DNA of 64,000 nt from NCBI GenBank assembly GCA_016719945.1, contig JADJYE010000042.1, forward strand, positions 12,338 to 76,337, written 5' to 3'. Every line of letters begins with the position of its first letter. Position 1 is the stretch's first letter. This DNA comes from Polyangiaceae bacterium (GTDB lineage Bacteria; Myxococcota_A; Polyangia; Polyangiales; Polyangiaceae). A program made the position numbers and the translations under genes. The notes under the pieces are model-generated. The model saw only the letters and a program-made list of their open reading frames with translations. It was not told the DNA's origin and did no database searches. Shown piece after piece: positions 7,580 through 16,900 of this stretch.

Positions 7580-10500
7580 ATGATCCCCTGGGTCGTCGCA
7601 CGCGAGCTCCGCGCCACCCTCCTCGACTACCTGAGGAGCACGTGGTCGCTCGCCGATCGCGGGTTCGAGGCCGCGCTCTTCAAGTTCCTGAGCGGCCCGC
7701 AGGGCATGTTCCAGGGCCCGTACCTGCGCGTCGCCCTCCCGTTCGCGCCCGCGCCCGCGGGCGTGCCCGCGCCGCTCGATATCGTCCCGCCCTATCCACC
7801 GCACCTGCACCAGCTCCTCGCGTGGCAGCGGCTGTCGAGCCGAGGCCAGGAGCCGCGCGCGACGCTGATCACCACCGGCACCGGCAGCGGCAAGACCGAG
7901 TGCTTCATGTTCCCGCTGCTCGACCACGCCCTGCGCGCGACGCAGGCCGGAAAGGCCGGCATCAAGGCGATCGTGCTCTACCCGATGAACGCGCTCGCCA
8001 GCGATCAGGCGGGGCGCTTCGCCGACACGATCTTCGGCGATGAGCGGCTGCGTGGCCGGGTGAAGGTCGGCCTGTTCGTAGGCGGCACGGGCACGCACCG
8101 CACGATGGGTCCGAGCCACGTGATCGACGACAACGATCACCTGCGCGCCCACCCGCCGGACATCCTGCTCACCAACTACCGGATGCTCGATCTGCTGCTG
8201 CAGCGCCCGAAGGACGCGCCGCTGTGGGCCGAGAACCTGCCGGAGACCCTGCGCTACGTGGTGCTCGACGAGCTGCACACCTACGACGGCGCGCAGGGCA
8301 CCGACGTCGCGTGCCTGCTCCGGCGGCTCGGTCACCGGCTCGGCGGGGCCGAGCGCATCTGCCCGATCGGCACGAGCGCGACGGTGGGCGCCGCCGAGGA
8401 GTCGCGCAAGGAGCTCCTGGGCTTCGCGAGCACCCTCTTCGATCAGGCCTTCGAGGAGGACGCGTTCATCGGCGAGACGCGGCTCGAGCCGAGCGAGCTG
8501 CTCGACCCCTCCCCGCTCGAGGAGCGCGTGCCCGACGAGGCCGGGCCGTGGCCCGACGCGGGGGAGGCGATCGAGCCCTACGTCGCCCGCTGCGTGCGCG
8601 CCTGGCTCCCGCCCGGGGCGCAAGCGGAGATCCTCTCCAGCGAGGGCATCGAGCGCGTCGCCCTCGGCCGCTGGGTGGTCAGGCTGCCGATCACGCGCGC
8701 CTTGATGCAGGCCGCGCACCGCCGGCCGATCGGGGTCGACGAGGCGCTCGCCAGCCTCGCGTCGGAGCTGCCTCGTCACGCGGCGGGCCCGCGCGCGGCG
8801 CAGGAGGGCTGGCTGGCGTCAGCGCTCACCTTGCTCTCGTACGCGCAACGTCAGGTCGGCGCGCGCGCGCTGCCGCTCGTGAGCGTGCAGGCGACCCTCT
8901 GGATCCGCGAGCTACGTCGCCTGCTCGCGCACGTCGATCGAGCCCCGGCGTTCCGCTTCCTCGACGACGCTCCCCCGCCCGCGGGTGAGGTCTGGTTGCC
9001 GCGTTATTCCTGTCGCGACTGCGGGCACGGCGGCTGGCTCATCACCGAGTCAGGCCCGGGGGACAGGCTGGGGCTCGACTACAAGGACATCGCGCGCGCG
9101 TTCGGGGACCGTGATGCATCGCTGCGCCTGCTCTTCGACGGAGACGTCGGTGAGCCTATCGAGGACGGCGCCTCGTTCCGCGTCGCGTGGCTCGACCCGA
9201 AGGCCACGCACCTGCTCGACAAACCCATCGAGGGGCGATCGCTCCCTCGGCTGCTCGTGAGCGAGCCAGACAGCGGCAAGCTCCGCTGCCCGAGCTGTGA
9301 CGCCCTCGACACCCTCCAGATGGTGGCGGCGCGCGCCACCACGCTGTCGAGCGTCGCGGTCGGCCATCTGTTCACCACCCCGCTCAACAGCGACCGCAAG
9401 CTGCTCACCTTCAGCGACAGCGTGCAAGACGCCGCTCACCGCGCCGGCTTCTTCGGCGCGCGGACCTATCGCTTCGCCATCCGCTCGGCGCTCCTGGCCG
9501 CGGTCCCTCACGACAGCCCCATTCCGCTGTCGGAGCTCGCCACCGCCACCTGGGCCTATTGGGTGCCGAAGCTTGGAGACCGGGCGATGTCGGGGGAGGC
9601 CGATCTGGTCGCGCGCCTGCTCCCGCTGGACCTGCATTTCCTCACCAGCGTCGAAGATTGGCACGACCGCCTCGAGGAGCTGACCAAGCAGAAGCAAGCG
9701 GCGCTCGAGGCTGGCGAACATGCCTCGGCGCGCGTCCCCGAGCCGAGCCCCCAGCTGCTCTCGGATCTGCGCCAGCGGCTGCGATGGGAGGCGACGCGCG
9801 AGCTGGGCCTGGCGACGCGCATCGGTCGCACCCTCGAGCAGAGCGGGTGTGTCAGCCTGACGCTCGACGAGGCCCGCCTCGAGAAGGCCGTGCGAGAGCT
9901 CAAGAGCCCGCTCGAGGAGCGGCTCGGTCTGCTCGAGCCGCCTGGGGAGCGCGCGCTCCGCGCGTTCGTGAGGGGCCTGCTCACGCGGCTGCGCCTGCGA
10001 GGCGGGGTCTACGACCCGCTGCTCGAGCCCTACCTCGCGCGCAGCGGCACGGGCTTCATGCTGTCGAAGGAACAAGCACCGCTCCTTACTCCCTTCACGC
10101 CGGACACGAACCGCCCCCTGTTCATCACCAATGCGCCGAGAGCCAAGCGCTTCGACTCGACCGAGTCGACCCGCGGGCGCACCTGGCTCATCGACTGGAC
10201 GTCGCGCAGCCTCGGGGTCGACGGCGGCTCGGGCATGGCGGCAGAGGTCTATCGCTTCGCCTTGCCGATCCTCGCCCGCGCAGGCCTTTTGGTCGAGCGC
10301 ACCACCGACGAGGCAGGCCCCATCCCGGGCAGCCGCGCGCTCGCGTGGGGCCTCGAGCCGAGCGCGCTGCTCGTGAGCCGAAGACACGGCCTCGTCCGCT
10401 GTCCGAGCTGTGGCGTCGAGCTCGCGACCGTCCCGGGCTCGGCCAGCGACCCGACGGGAGATCCATGCCTCCGCTTTCGCTGCAATGGCAGGCTCGAAGC

Positions 10501-10927
10501 GATCTCCGCCCTCTCGAGCGAAGATGAGGAGGGGATCTCCCGGTCGCCACCTACTACAAGCGCTTCTACGAGAAGGCCGAGCTCGGTCGCCTGTGGGCGC
10601 GCGAGCACACCGGCCTCCTCGAGCGCGAGGCGCGCGAGCAGCTCGAGCTGGAGTTCAAGGAGCGCCCGCGCCCCGACTCTCCGAACCTGCTGTCCTGCAC
10701 GCCGACGCTCGAGATGGGCGTCGACATCGGCGACCTGTCGGCCACCTTGCTCTGCTCCGTCCCGCCGAGCACCGCGAGCTACGTGCAGCGCGTGGGCCGC
10801 GCAGGGCGGAAGACCGGCAACGCCCTCGTGCTCGCCTTCGCGCCCTCGCGGGCCCACGACCTCTACTTCTTCAATCAGCCGCTCGAGGCGATGGCCGGCA
10901 CCATCCACCCGCCCGGCTGCTACCTGA
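7580..10927 (+). CDS. DUF1998-family SF2 helicase, N-terminal part (DruE/COG1205-like, frameshifted)
   Basis: This is the first half of a giant superfamily 2 helicase. Walker A (GTGSGKT) is at residues 100-106, motif Ib-like LYPMNALASDQ near 134, DELH (Walker B) at 230-233, and motif III GTSAT near 263. Cys pairs (CRDCG, CPSC, CPSCG) in the second half look like zinc knuckles. The N-terminus, with LHQLLAWQRL before Walker A, matches the DruE/MrfA-type helicases. Only the part to about 10,538 is genuine; after SSEDEEG the frame becomes Ser/Arg-rich and ends at 10,927. One extra G in the GGGG run at about 10,531-10,534 would continue into DLPVATYYKRFYEKAELG in the next entry. The full protein would be about 2,134 residues. 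It follows the divergent XRE-ImmA gene after 56 bases. Confidence 0.8.
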   Translation: MIPWVVARELRATLLDYLRSTWSLADRGFEAALFKFLSGPQGMFQGPYLRVALPFAPAPAGVPAPLDIVPPYPPHLHQLLAWQRLSSRGQEPRATLITTGTGSGKTECFMFPLLDHALRATQAGKAGIKAIVLYPMNALASDQAGRFADTIFGDERLRGRVKVGLFVGGTGTHRTMGPSHVIDDNDHLRAHPPDILLTNYRMLDLLLQRPKDAPLWAENLPETLRYVVLDELHTYDGAQGTDVACLLRRLGHRLGGAERICPIGTSATVGAAEESRKELLGFASTLFDQAFEEDAFIGETRLEPSELLDPSPLEERVPDEAGPWPDAGEAIEPYVARCVRAWLPPGAQAEILSSEGIERVALGRWVVRLPITRALMQAAHRRPIGVDEALASLASELPRHAAGPRAAQEGWLASALTLLSYAQRQVGARALPLVSVQATLWIRELRRLLAHVDRAPAFRFLDDAPPPAGEVWLPRYSCRDCGHGGWLITESGPGDRLGLDYKDIARAFGDRDASLRLLFDGDVGEPIEDGASFRVAWLDPKATHLLDKPIEGRSLPRLLVSEPDSGKLRCPSCDALDTLQMVAARATTLSSVAVGHLFTTPLNSDRKLLTFSDSVQDAAHRAGFFGARTYRFAIRSALLAAVPHDSPIPLSELATATWAYWVPKLGDRAMSGEADLVARLLPLDLHFLTSVEDWHDRLEELTKQKQAALEAGEHASARVPEPSPQLLSDLRQRLRWEATRELGLATRIGRTLEQSGCVSLTLDEARLEKAVRELKSPLEERLGLLEPPGERALRAFVRGLLTRLRLRGGVYDPLLEPYLARSGTGFMLSKEQAPLLTPFTPDTNRPLFITNAPRAKRFDSTESTRGRTWLIDWTSRSLGVDGGSGMAAEVYRFALPILARAGLLVERTTDEAGPIPGSRALAWGLEPSALLVSRRHGLVRCPSCGVELATVPGSASDPTGDPCLRFRCNGRLEAISALSSEDEEGISRSPPTTSASTRRPSSVACGRASTPASSSARRASSSSWSSRSARAPTLRTCCPARRRSRWASTSATCRPPCSAPSRRAPRATCSAWAAQGGRPATPSCSPSRPRGPTTSTSSISRSRRWPAPSTRPAAT

Positions 10928-13900
10928 GCGCCCCCGAGGTCCTGAAGCGCCAGGCCCTGGCGTTCTGCTTCGACGCCTTCGCGCGGCGAGGGGGGCGGCT
11001 CCCCGGCCGGGTGGGAGACGCGCTCAAGGGAGAGGACGGGAAGCGCTTCCCGCAGCCGCTGCTCGCGCTGATCGGCGAGGAGAGAGCGCGTCTGCAGACC
11101 GCGTTCACCGAGCTGTTCGGCAAGGACCTCACCGACGCCGCGAAGAAGACCTGCGCGAGCCTGTTCGACCCCGCACCGGACGGCTCGAGCCCCCTCGAGC
11201 GCACGCTCGCATCGGTGACGTCGAGCGCGCGCGATCGACGCGACGATCTCAAGCAGAGCATCCAGCGCCTCGCGACCAAGATCGACGAGCTCGCAGCGGG
11301 CGACGTGGCGGCGAAGAAGGTGGACGACGCCGAGGACGAGGTGCGACGCCTCCGGGACGAGCGCCACTTCCTCAGCCACCAGCTCATGGCCCTGGTCAAC
11401 CGGGACCTCTTTGGCTGGCTCACGATCGAGGGCTGCTTGCCGAACTACGCCTTCCCCGAGCGGGGCATCAAGCTCGACGCGTACATCAGGCGCCAGGGGG
11501 TCGGCCGAGAGGGTGAGCACCACGAGTGGGTCCGGCCGCCCTCGGCCGCGATCGTCGAGCTCGCGCCCTTCAACACCTTCTATGGCAGCGCGCGGCGCGT
11601 TCGCGTCGACGGCGTGGAGCTGAAGCGGGAGGCTCCCCACGCAGAGTGGTCGTTCTGCCGCAGCTGCCACCACGCCGCGCCGACGGCCGGGCTGGCGCAA
11701 GACAGCGACGAGCCACGCTGCCCGGCGTGTGGCGATGAGGGCTGGGGGGACGTGGGCCTCAAGAGGCGCGTCCTGCCCCTCGGGCAGGTGTATGCCGTCG
11801 AGCAGCACCGCGACGCCGTCCTCGGCGACGACGCAGACGATCGAAGGCGCGCCTTCTACGATCGCCTCGTCCTCTTCGAGGCAGAGCCCACAGCCCGCGA
11901 GGCGTGGGCGAGCGACGCGTCGGGCTTCGGCTTCGAGCTGCAGCCACGCCTCATCGTGCGCGAGCTCAACCTCGGCCCGCGCGGCCAGGTGACGAATCCG
12001 CCGACGATGAGGCTCGCCGGGCAGGAGGTCCCGGAGGTCGCCTTCGTGGTCTGCCCCCACTGCGGGCAGGCCCAGGCTCCCGCTCAGACGTCGACCAAAC
12101 CGCTGGCGCGACACCGAGCCTGGTGCGCCGAGCGCAAGAAGCCGGAAGACAAGCAGGCGACCGTCCAGGTGCACCTGATGCGCCAGCTTTGCTCGGAGGC
12201 GCTCCGTCTCGTCGTGCCGCTGGTCGGGTCCGACTCTGCGCGCGACCTCGCCAACCTGCGGGCGGCGCTGCGCCTCGGGCTCGAGCGCCTCTATGGGGGC
12301 GAGCCTGATTTTCTCGAGGTTCGCGCGTACGACGAGCCGCTCCCCGAGCGGGAAGGGCGGCGCCGGTTCCTCGTGGTCATCGACCGCGTGCCAGGAGGCA
12401 CCGGGCTGCTGGCCGAGCTGGCGCTGAACAAGGGAGCGAAGCTCCTGGAGGCGCTGAAGCGGAGCCACGAGGCCCTGTGCCAATGCGCGTGCCAGAAGCG
12501 CGTCCCCGCCGCGCGCGCTTGTTATCAGTGCTTGTACGCGTACCGCGAGGGGACCGACCTCCCCCTGCTCGAGCGGACGCGCGCCCTCGAGCTCGTCGAG
12601 CGGGTGCTCGAGGCGTTCGACTCCCTCAAGCGCGTCGACGGCGTCGGCTTCATGAGCCAGAGCTCCGTGCTCGAGAGCGAGCTCGAGCACCGCTTCGTCG
12701 GCGAGCTCGAGCGCCGGGTCCTGTCCATGGGTGGGACGTTCGAGACGATCCGTGAGGGGGAGTACGAGCTGAAGGTCGGGGCGCGCGGCTGGCTGATGAA
12801 GGCGCAGGTCGAGCTGACCGGGGACCAGGTCGAGGTCCCTTGCCGCGCCGACTTCGTCCTCTACCCCCGAGAGCCGGGGCACGGCGTGCGACCCGTCGCA
12901 GTCTTCACCGATGGGCTCGCCTTCCACGTCATGCCAAGGGACGCCAAGGGGCGCCTTGGGGACGACGCCGCGAAGAGGCGCGGCGTCAGTCGCTCGAGCG
13001 AGCTGCTCACCTGGTCGCTCACCTACAAAGACATCGTCTCGCCGAACGTCCCGCCGGTTCCACGGTGGATCGGGGACGGCGCGACGTTCAACGCCCTGCA
13101 GTCGCTCGTCATCAAGGTGGCGGCGCAAGGAGGCAAAGAGAAGCTCGACGCGCTCCTGCCGCTGCTCGAAGGCGACCCGCTCGAGGGGCTGGTCGCCTAT
13201 CTGCAAGCGCCGACGCGCCTCGATGAGCTCGCCCGGCTCGCTGCCTTCTACCTGCTCCAGCGCGGCAAGCGCCAGCCCGTCGAGCGCGTCGAGCGCGTCC
13301 AGGCCTCGCTACGGAGCGACCTCTACGCGCTCGTCCCCCCGCTCATCGAGAGCAGCGGCAACGTCGCGATCGCCGACCTCGAGCTCGGTGAGCACGCTCG
13401 CCTCGTGCTGGACGTCGAGGCCGCGCGACTACCCAACCTGACCCGCGCCGGCGCAGGGGTACGCGCGACGGTGCGGCTCGAGGACGAGCAAGCGCGCCGC
13501 TCGACGCCCGGGTTCGAGCTGAGCTGGCGCCTCTGGCTGCGAGCCTGGAACGTCCTCCAGACGCTGCCCGACGCAGAGCTGGTGACGAGGGACCTGCTCG
13601 ATGACACGCCCCCCCCTGCCTCGGTCAGGCCGGAGCTCTCCCCCCAGCCGACCTCGCTGCCCGAGAGCGACAAGAGCGACCCTCGGATCGCGCAGGCCGC
13701 CGAGATCGCCGACGCCCACACGCGCGCAAGGGTCGTAGCGCTCCTCGAGCGCCACCCCGCTCTGCAAGCCCCGACCATCCCGATCGAGCACCGACCCAAC
13801 GACGCGGCGACGGCGGGCGACCTCGAGCTCGGCTGGCCGGCGACACGCGTCGCGGCCTACTTCGATCACCAGCGCAGCACCGCGGAGGCGCTCGAGCGGG

Positions 13901-13983
13901 AGGGCTGGACCGTGCTCGCGATCGAGCGGCGCCTCACCGTCGAAGACTTCGAGGCTGCCCTCGGCTTGAAGGGGAGCCCCTGA
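10714..13983 (+). CDS. DUF1998-family SF2 helicase, C-terminal part
   Basis: This is the second half of the same helicase. Its frame is open from 10,528, and the first 60 codons before the ATG at 10,714 are clearly homologous-looking protein, so this ATG is not a true start. Helicase motifs V and VI are present (LEMGVDIGDLS, then YVQRVGRAGRKTGN within the first 40 residues). Zinc-binding Cys pairs follow (CRSCHH, CPACG, CPHCG), then the DUF1998 signature: a DRVPGGTGLL segment and the four-cysteine block CQCACQ...CYQC near residues 589-606. The end has a VFTDGLAFHV stretch followed by basic and acidic residues that recalls the nuclease-like tail of these helicases; I cannot confirm an active site. 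The UvrD-like gene starts 2 bases after its stop. Confidence 0.8.
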   Translation: MGVDIGDLSATLLCSVPPSTASYVQRVGRAGRKTGNALVLAFAPSRAHDLYFFNQPLEAMAGTIHPPGCYLSAPEVLKRQALAFCFDAFARRGGRLPGRVGDALKGEDGKRFPQPLLALIGEERARLQTAFTELFGKDLTDAAKKTCASLFDPAPDGSSPLERTLASVTSSARDRRDDLKQSIQRLATKIDELAAGDVAAKKVDDAEDEVRRLRDERHFLSHQLMALVNRDLFGWLTIEGCLPNYAFPERGIKLDAYIRRQGVGREGEHHEWVRPPSAAIVELAPFNTFYGSARRVRVDGVELKREAPHAEWSFCRSCHHAAPTAGLAQDSDEPRCPACGDEGWGDVGLKRRVLPLGQVYAVEQHRDAVLGDDADDRRRAFYDRLVLFEAEPTAREAWASDASGFGFELQPRLIVRELNLGPRGQVTNPPTMRLAGQEVPEVAFVVCPHCGQAQAPAQTSTKPLARHRAWCAERKKPEDKQATVQVHLMRQLCSEALRLVVPLVGSDSARDLANLRAALRLGLERLYGGEPDFLEVRAYDEPLPEREGRRRFLVVIDRVPGGTGLLAELALNKGAKLLEALKRSHEALCQCACQKRVPAARACYQCLYAYREGTDLPLLERTRALELVERVLEAFDSLKRVDGVGFMSQSSVLESELEHRFVGELERRVLSMGGTFETIREGEYELKVGARGWLMKAQVELTGDQVEVPCRADFVLYPREPGHGVRPVAVFTDGLAFHVMPRDAKGRLGDDAAKRRGVSRSSELLTWSLTYKDIVSPNVPPVPRWIGDGATFNALQSLVIKVAAQGGKEKLDALLPLLEGDPLEGLVAYLQAPTRLDELARLAAFYLLQRGKRQPVERVERVQASLRSDLYALVPPLIESSGNVAIADLELGEHARLVLDVEAARLPNLTRAGAGVRATVRLEDEQARRSTPGFELSWRLWLRAWNVLQTLPDAELVTRDLLDDTPPPASVRPELSPQPTSLPESDKSDPRIAQAAEIADAHTRARVVALLERHPALQAPTIPIEHRPNDAATAGDLELGWPATRVAAYFDHQRSTAEALEREGWTVLAIERRLTVEDFEAALGLKGSP

Positions 13984-13985
13984 CG

Positions 13986-16900
13986 ATGGCCCGACTCGCC
14001 ATTAGCAAAGACTACTTCCCCGCGTACGCGCGCCTGCCGCGCAAAGCGCAGCGCAAAGCGGACGAGTTCCTGTCGAAGTTCGAGCGAGACTCGACGGCGT
14101 CCGCGATCCACCTCGAGCCCATCCAGCGGACGCTCGATCCGCAGCTCCGATCGGCCCGTATCGGGGACGACTATCGACTCATCCTTCGCGCGCCGGAGGC
14201 CGGGGACGTCTTCCTGGTCCTCTGGGCGGATCATCACGACGAGGCCTACCGGTGGGCCGCGTCGAAGCAGACGGCCGTCCATCCGACGACCGGCACGCTC
14301 CAGATCTTCGACGCCGTCCGCGCGAGCCAGGCGCTGGAGGCCGCAGCCGCGCCTTCTCCGCCGGTGAGCGCCGAGCCCCATGTCGAGAGCTACGTGCCGC
14401 CGGCGCTGTTCCACGATCGGAGCGACGACGAGCTGTTCCTCGCCGGCGTGCCGCGCCCCCTGCTGCCGAGCGTGAGGTCGCTCCAGACCGAGGAGGACCT
14501 CGACCGCCTGCTCCCGCATCTGCCGCCGGAGGCAGCCGAGGTCTTGACCGGCATCGCCGCGGGCCTCCAGCTCGACGAGGCGCTCGAGGAGGTCTTCGCG
14601 CGAACCCCGCCGGCCGCGGGCGCGCCGCAGCCTGCCCCGCCGGACGTGCGCGACGTCCCGGCCGCGCTGGCGCGCGAGGCGACGCAGCGCCAGTTCCGTC
14701 TGCTCGGGGAGGATCTCGACCTCGACGCGGCGCTCAAGCACCCGCTCGACGTGTGGCGCGTCTTCCTGCATCCGCGCCGGAAGCGCGTGGCGCACGCGAT
14801 GACCAAGGGCCCTGTCCGGGTCCTCGGCGGGGCTGGCACCGGAAAGACCGTGGTCGCGCTGCATCGTGCCGCCTTCCTGGTGCGCGAGGTCTTCAAGAAG
14901 CCGGACGACCGCGTCCTGTTCACGACGTTCACCGTGAACCTCGCGGACGATCTCAAGACCCAGCTCGCCAAGCTCCTCGAGCCGGACGACCTCGCCCGCG
15001 TCGAGGTGACCAACATCGACGCCTGGGCTTCCGGCTACCTGCGCTCCCGCGGAAAATCAGTGCGCCCCGCGCTCGACAAGGATCAAGCGGAGCATCTCCG
15101 AGCGGCCGTCGAGATCTACGGGGAGGACGCCTATCGATACGACTTCTACGCCGCTGAGTGGCGAGACGTCGTGCAGGACCAGGACCTGAAGACGCTCGAT
15201 GAGTACCTCGTCGCGGTCCGCAGGCGCCGAGGCGTGCCCCTCGCGCGCGCCGAGCGAAGGCGGGTGTGGCCTGTGTTCCACGCGTATCGGGAGCAGCTCG
15301 AGGACGCGGGGCTACGCGAGCCGGTCGACATCCTGCGCCTCGCGCGGGCGGAGCTGGAGCTCGCCGGTGGGGCCCCGCGTTATCGTTCGGTCGTCGTCGA
15401 CGAGGCACAAGACTTCTCTGCCGACGCGCTGAAGCTGGTGCGTGCCATCGCGGGCCCCGAGCACCCGAATGACCTCTTTCTGGTCGGCGACGCTCACCAG
15501 CGCATCTACGGGCGCCCGGTGTCCCTCACCGCTTGTGGGATCCAGGTCCGCGGCCGCCGCTCGCAGACCTTGCGGCTCAACTACCGAACCACCGGCGCGA
15601 TCTGCCGCTACGCCACGCGTGTGCTCGAAGGTCTCGAGGTGGACGACCTCGACGATGGCAAGGCCGACGAGCGTGGCTACGTCTCTCTGCGCGAGGGCCC
15701 CGCGCCCGAGGTCCGCTGCCTCCCCGACGATCCGAGCGAGGAGGCCGCCGTCATCAGCACGGTGAAGAGCCTCATCGCGGCCGGCACCCTGCCGGAGAGC
15801 GTCTGCTTGCTCGCGCGAACGCGCGGCCCCTTGGTGGATCGCTTCGCGCCTGCCCTGTCGCGCGCAGGGATCGAGCACGTCGTGCTCGATCAACACGAGC
15901 CGCGATCCGGGGGAGTCCGCCTCGCCACCATGCACCGCGCGAAGGGCCTCGAGTTCCCGGTGGTCTTGCTGGTGGACGTCTCGAAGGGCTCCGTCCCGGC
16001 GAGGCAATCCGAGGTCACCTCGGAGGACCCCATCGTCGCCGCCGCCGCGCTCGCGCGGGAGCGCTCGTTGCTCTACGTCGCCGCCAGCCGCGCCCGCGAC
16101 GATCTCTATGTCTTCGCCTCGGGCGCGCTCAGCCCACTCCTCGCCGGCGTGCCATCGAAGCGGCGTCCCGAGTCGAAGCCACCGCCGCCCAAGCCGGCGG
16201 ACGAGCCCCGCCGATCGACCCCGCCGGTCGCGGCACAGTCCGAGGAGCAGCTGCTCTCCACGCCGCTCACCCTGCTCGACCTCCCGACACGCATGCTGAC
16301 CTGGGCCGAGCGAATGAACATCAAGACGCTCGGCGAGCTCGCGCGCAGGCACCCGGGCGAGCTGATGAAGGAGCGCAACCTCGGTCGCACGTCGATCCAA
16401 CAGACGCGCGAGATCGTCGAGCGACTCACGGGGCGCCCCTGGGAGACGCTCGCTCAAGAGGCGGTGCCCGCCCCCCCGCCCGAGGCGACACAAGAAGAGC
16501 GCTTCAACGCGGCGCTCGACTCCGAAGACTGGAGCCAGCTTCGCGCGGCGCTCAACGATGAGCAGCGCGCGTGGCGCGTTTCGTCGATCGATCTCCCCGC
16601 GCGTGTCGCGAGCTTCGCCGAGCGAGAGCAGCTCACCACCCTGGGCGCCCTGGCCGCCCGTAGCCGCGCCGAGCTGGAGGCCGCGCCCAACCTCGGGCGC
16701 GGAAGCATCCGAGACCTCGTGAGGTCGGTCGGCGTGCACGCGCGCCGCATTCTCGCGGATCGAGAGCTCGCGGAGACGGGGCTGTTGGACGCGTTCAAGG
16801 CGCTCGTCCAGGAGCTGCCTCCGGTCGATCGTATGGTCATCACCCGCCGAGCCGGCCTCGGGGGAGAGCCTCTGACCCTTCAAGAGGTCGGCGACACCCT

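Noticed and set aside
10525..10545. Programmed ribosomal frameshifting in the helicase gene
   Set aside because: No slippery heptamer or clear downstream hairpin; the same type of lesion occurs in seven unrelated genes of the window.
10249..13206. A 985-codon minus-strand frame opposite the DUF1998 helicase
   Set aside because: Its sequence is low complexity and mirrors codon bias of the helicase; no motif, no start signal.
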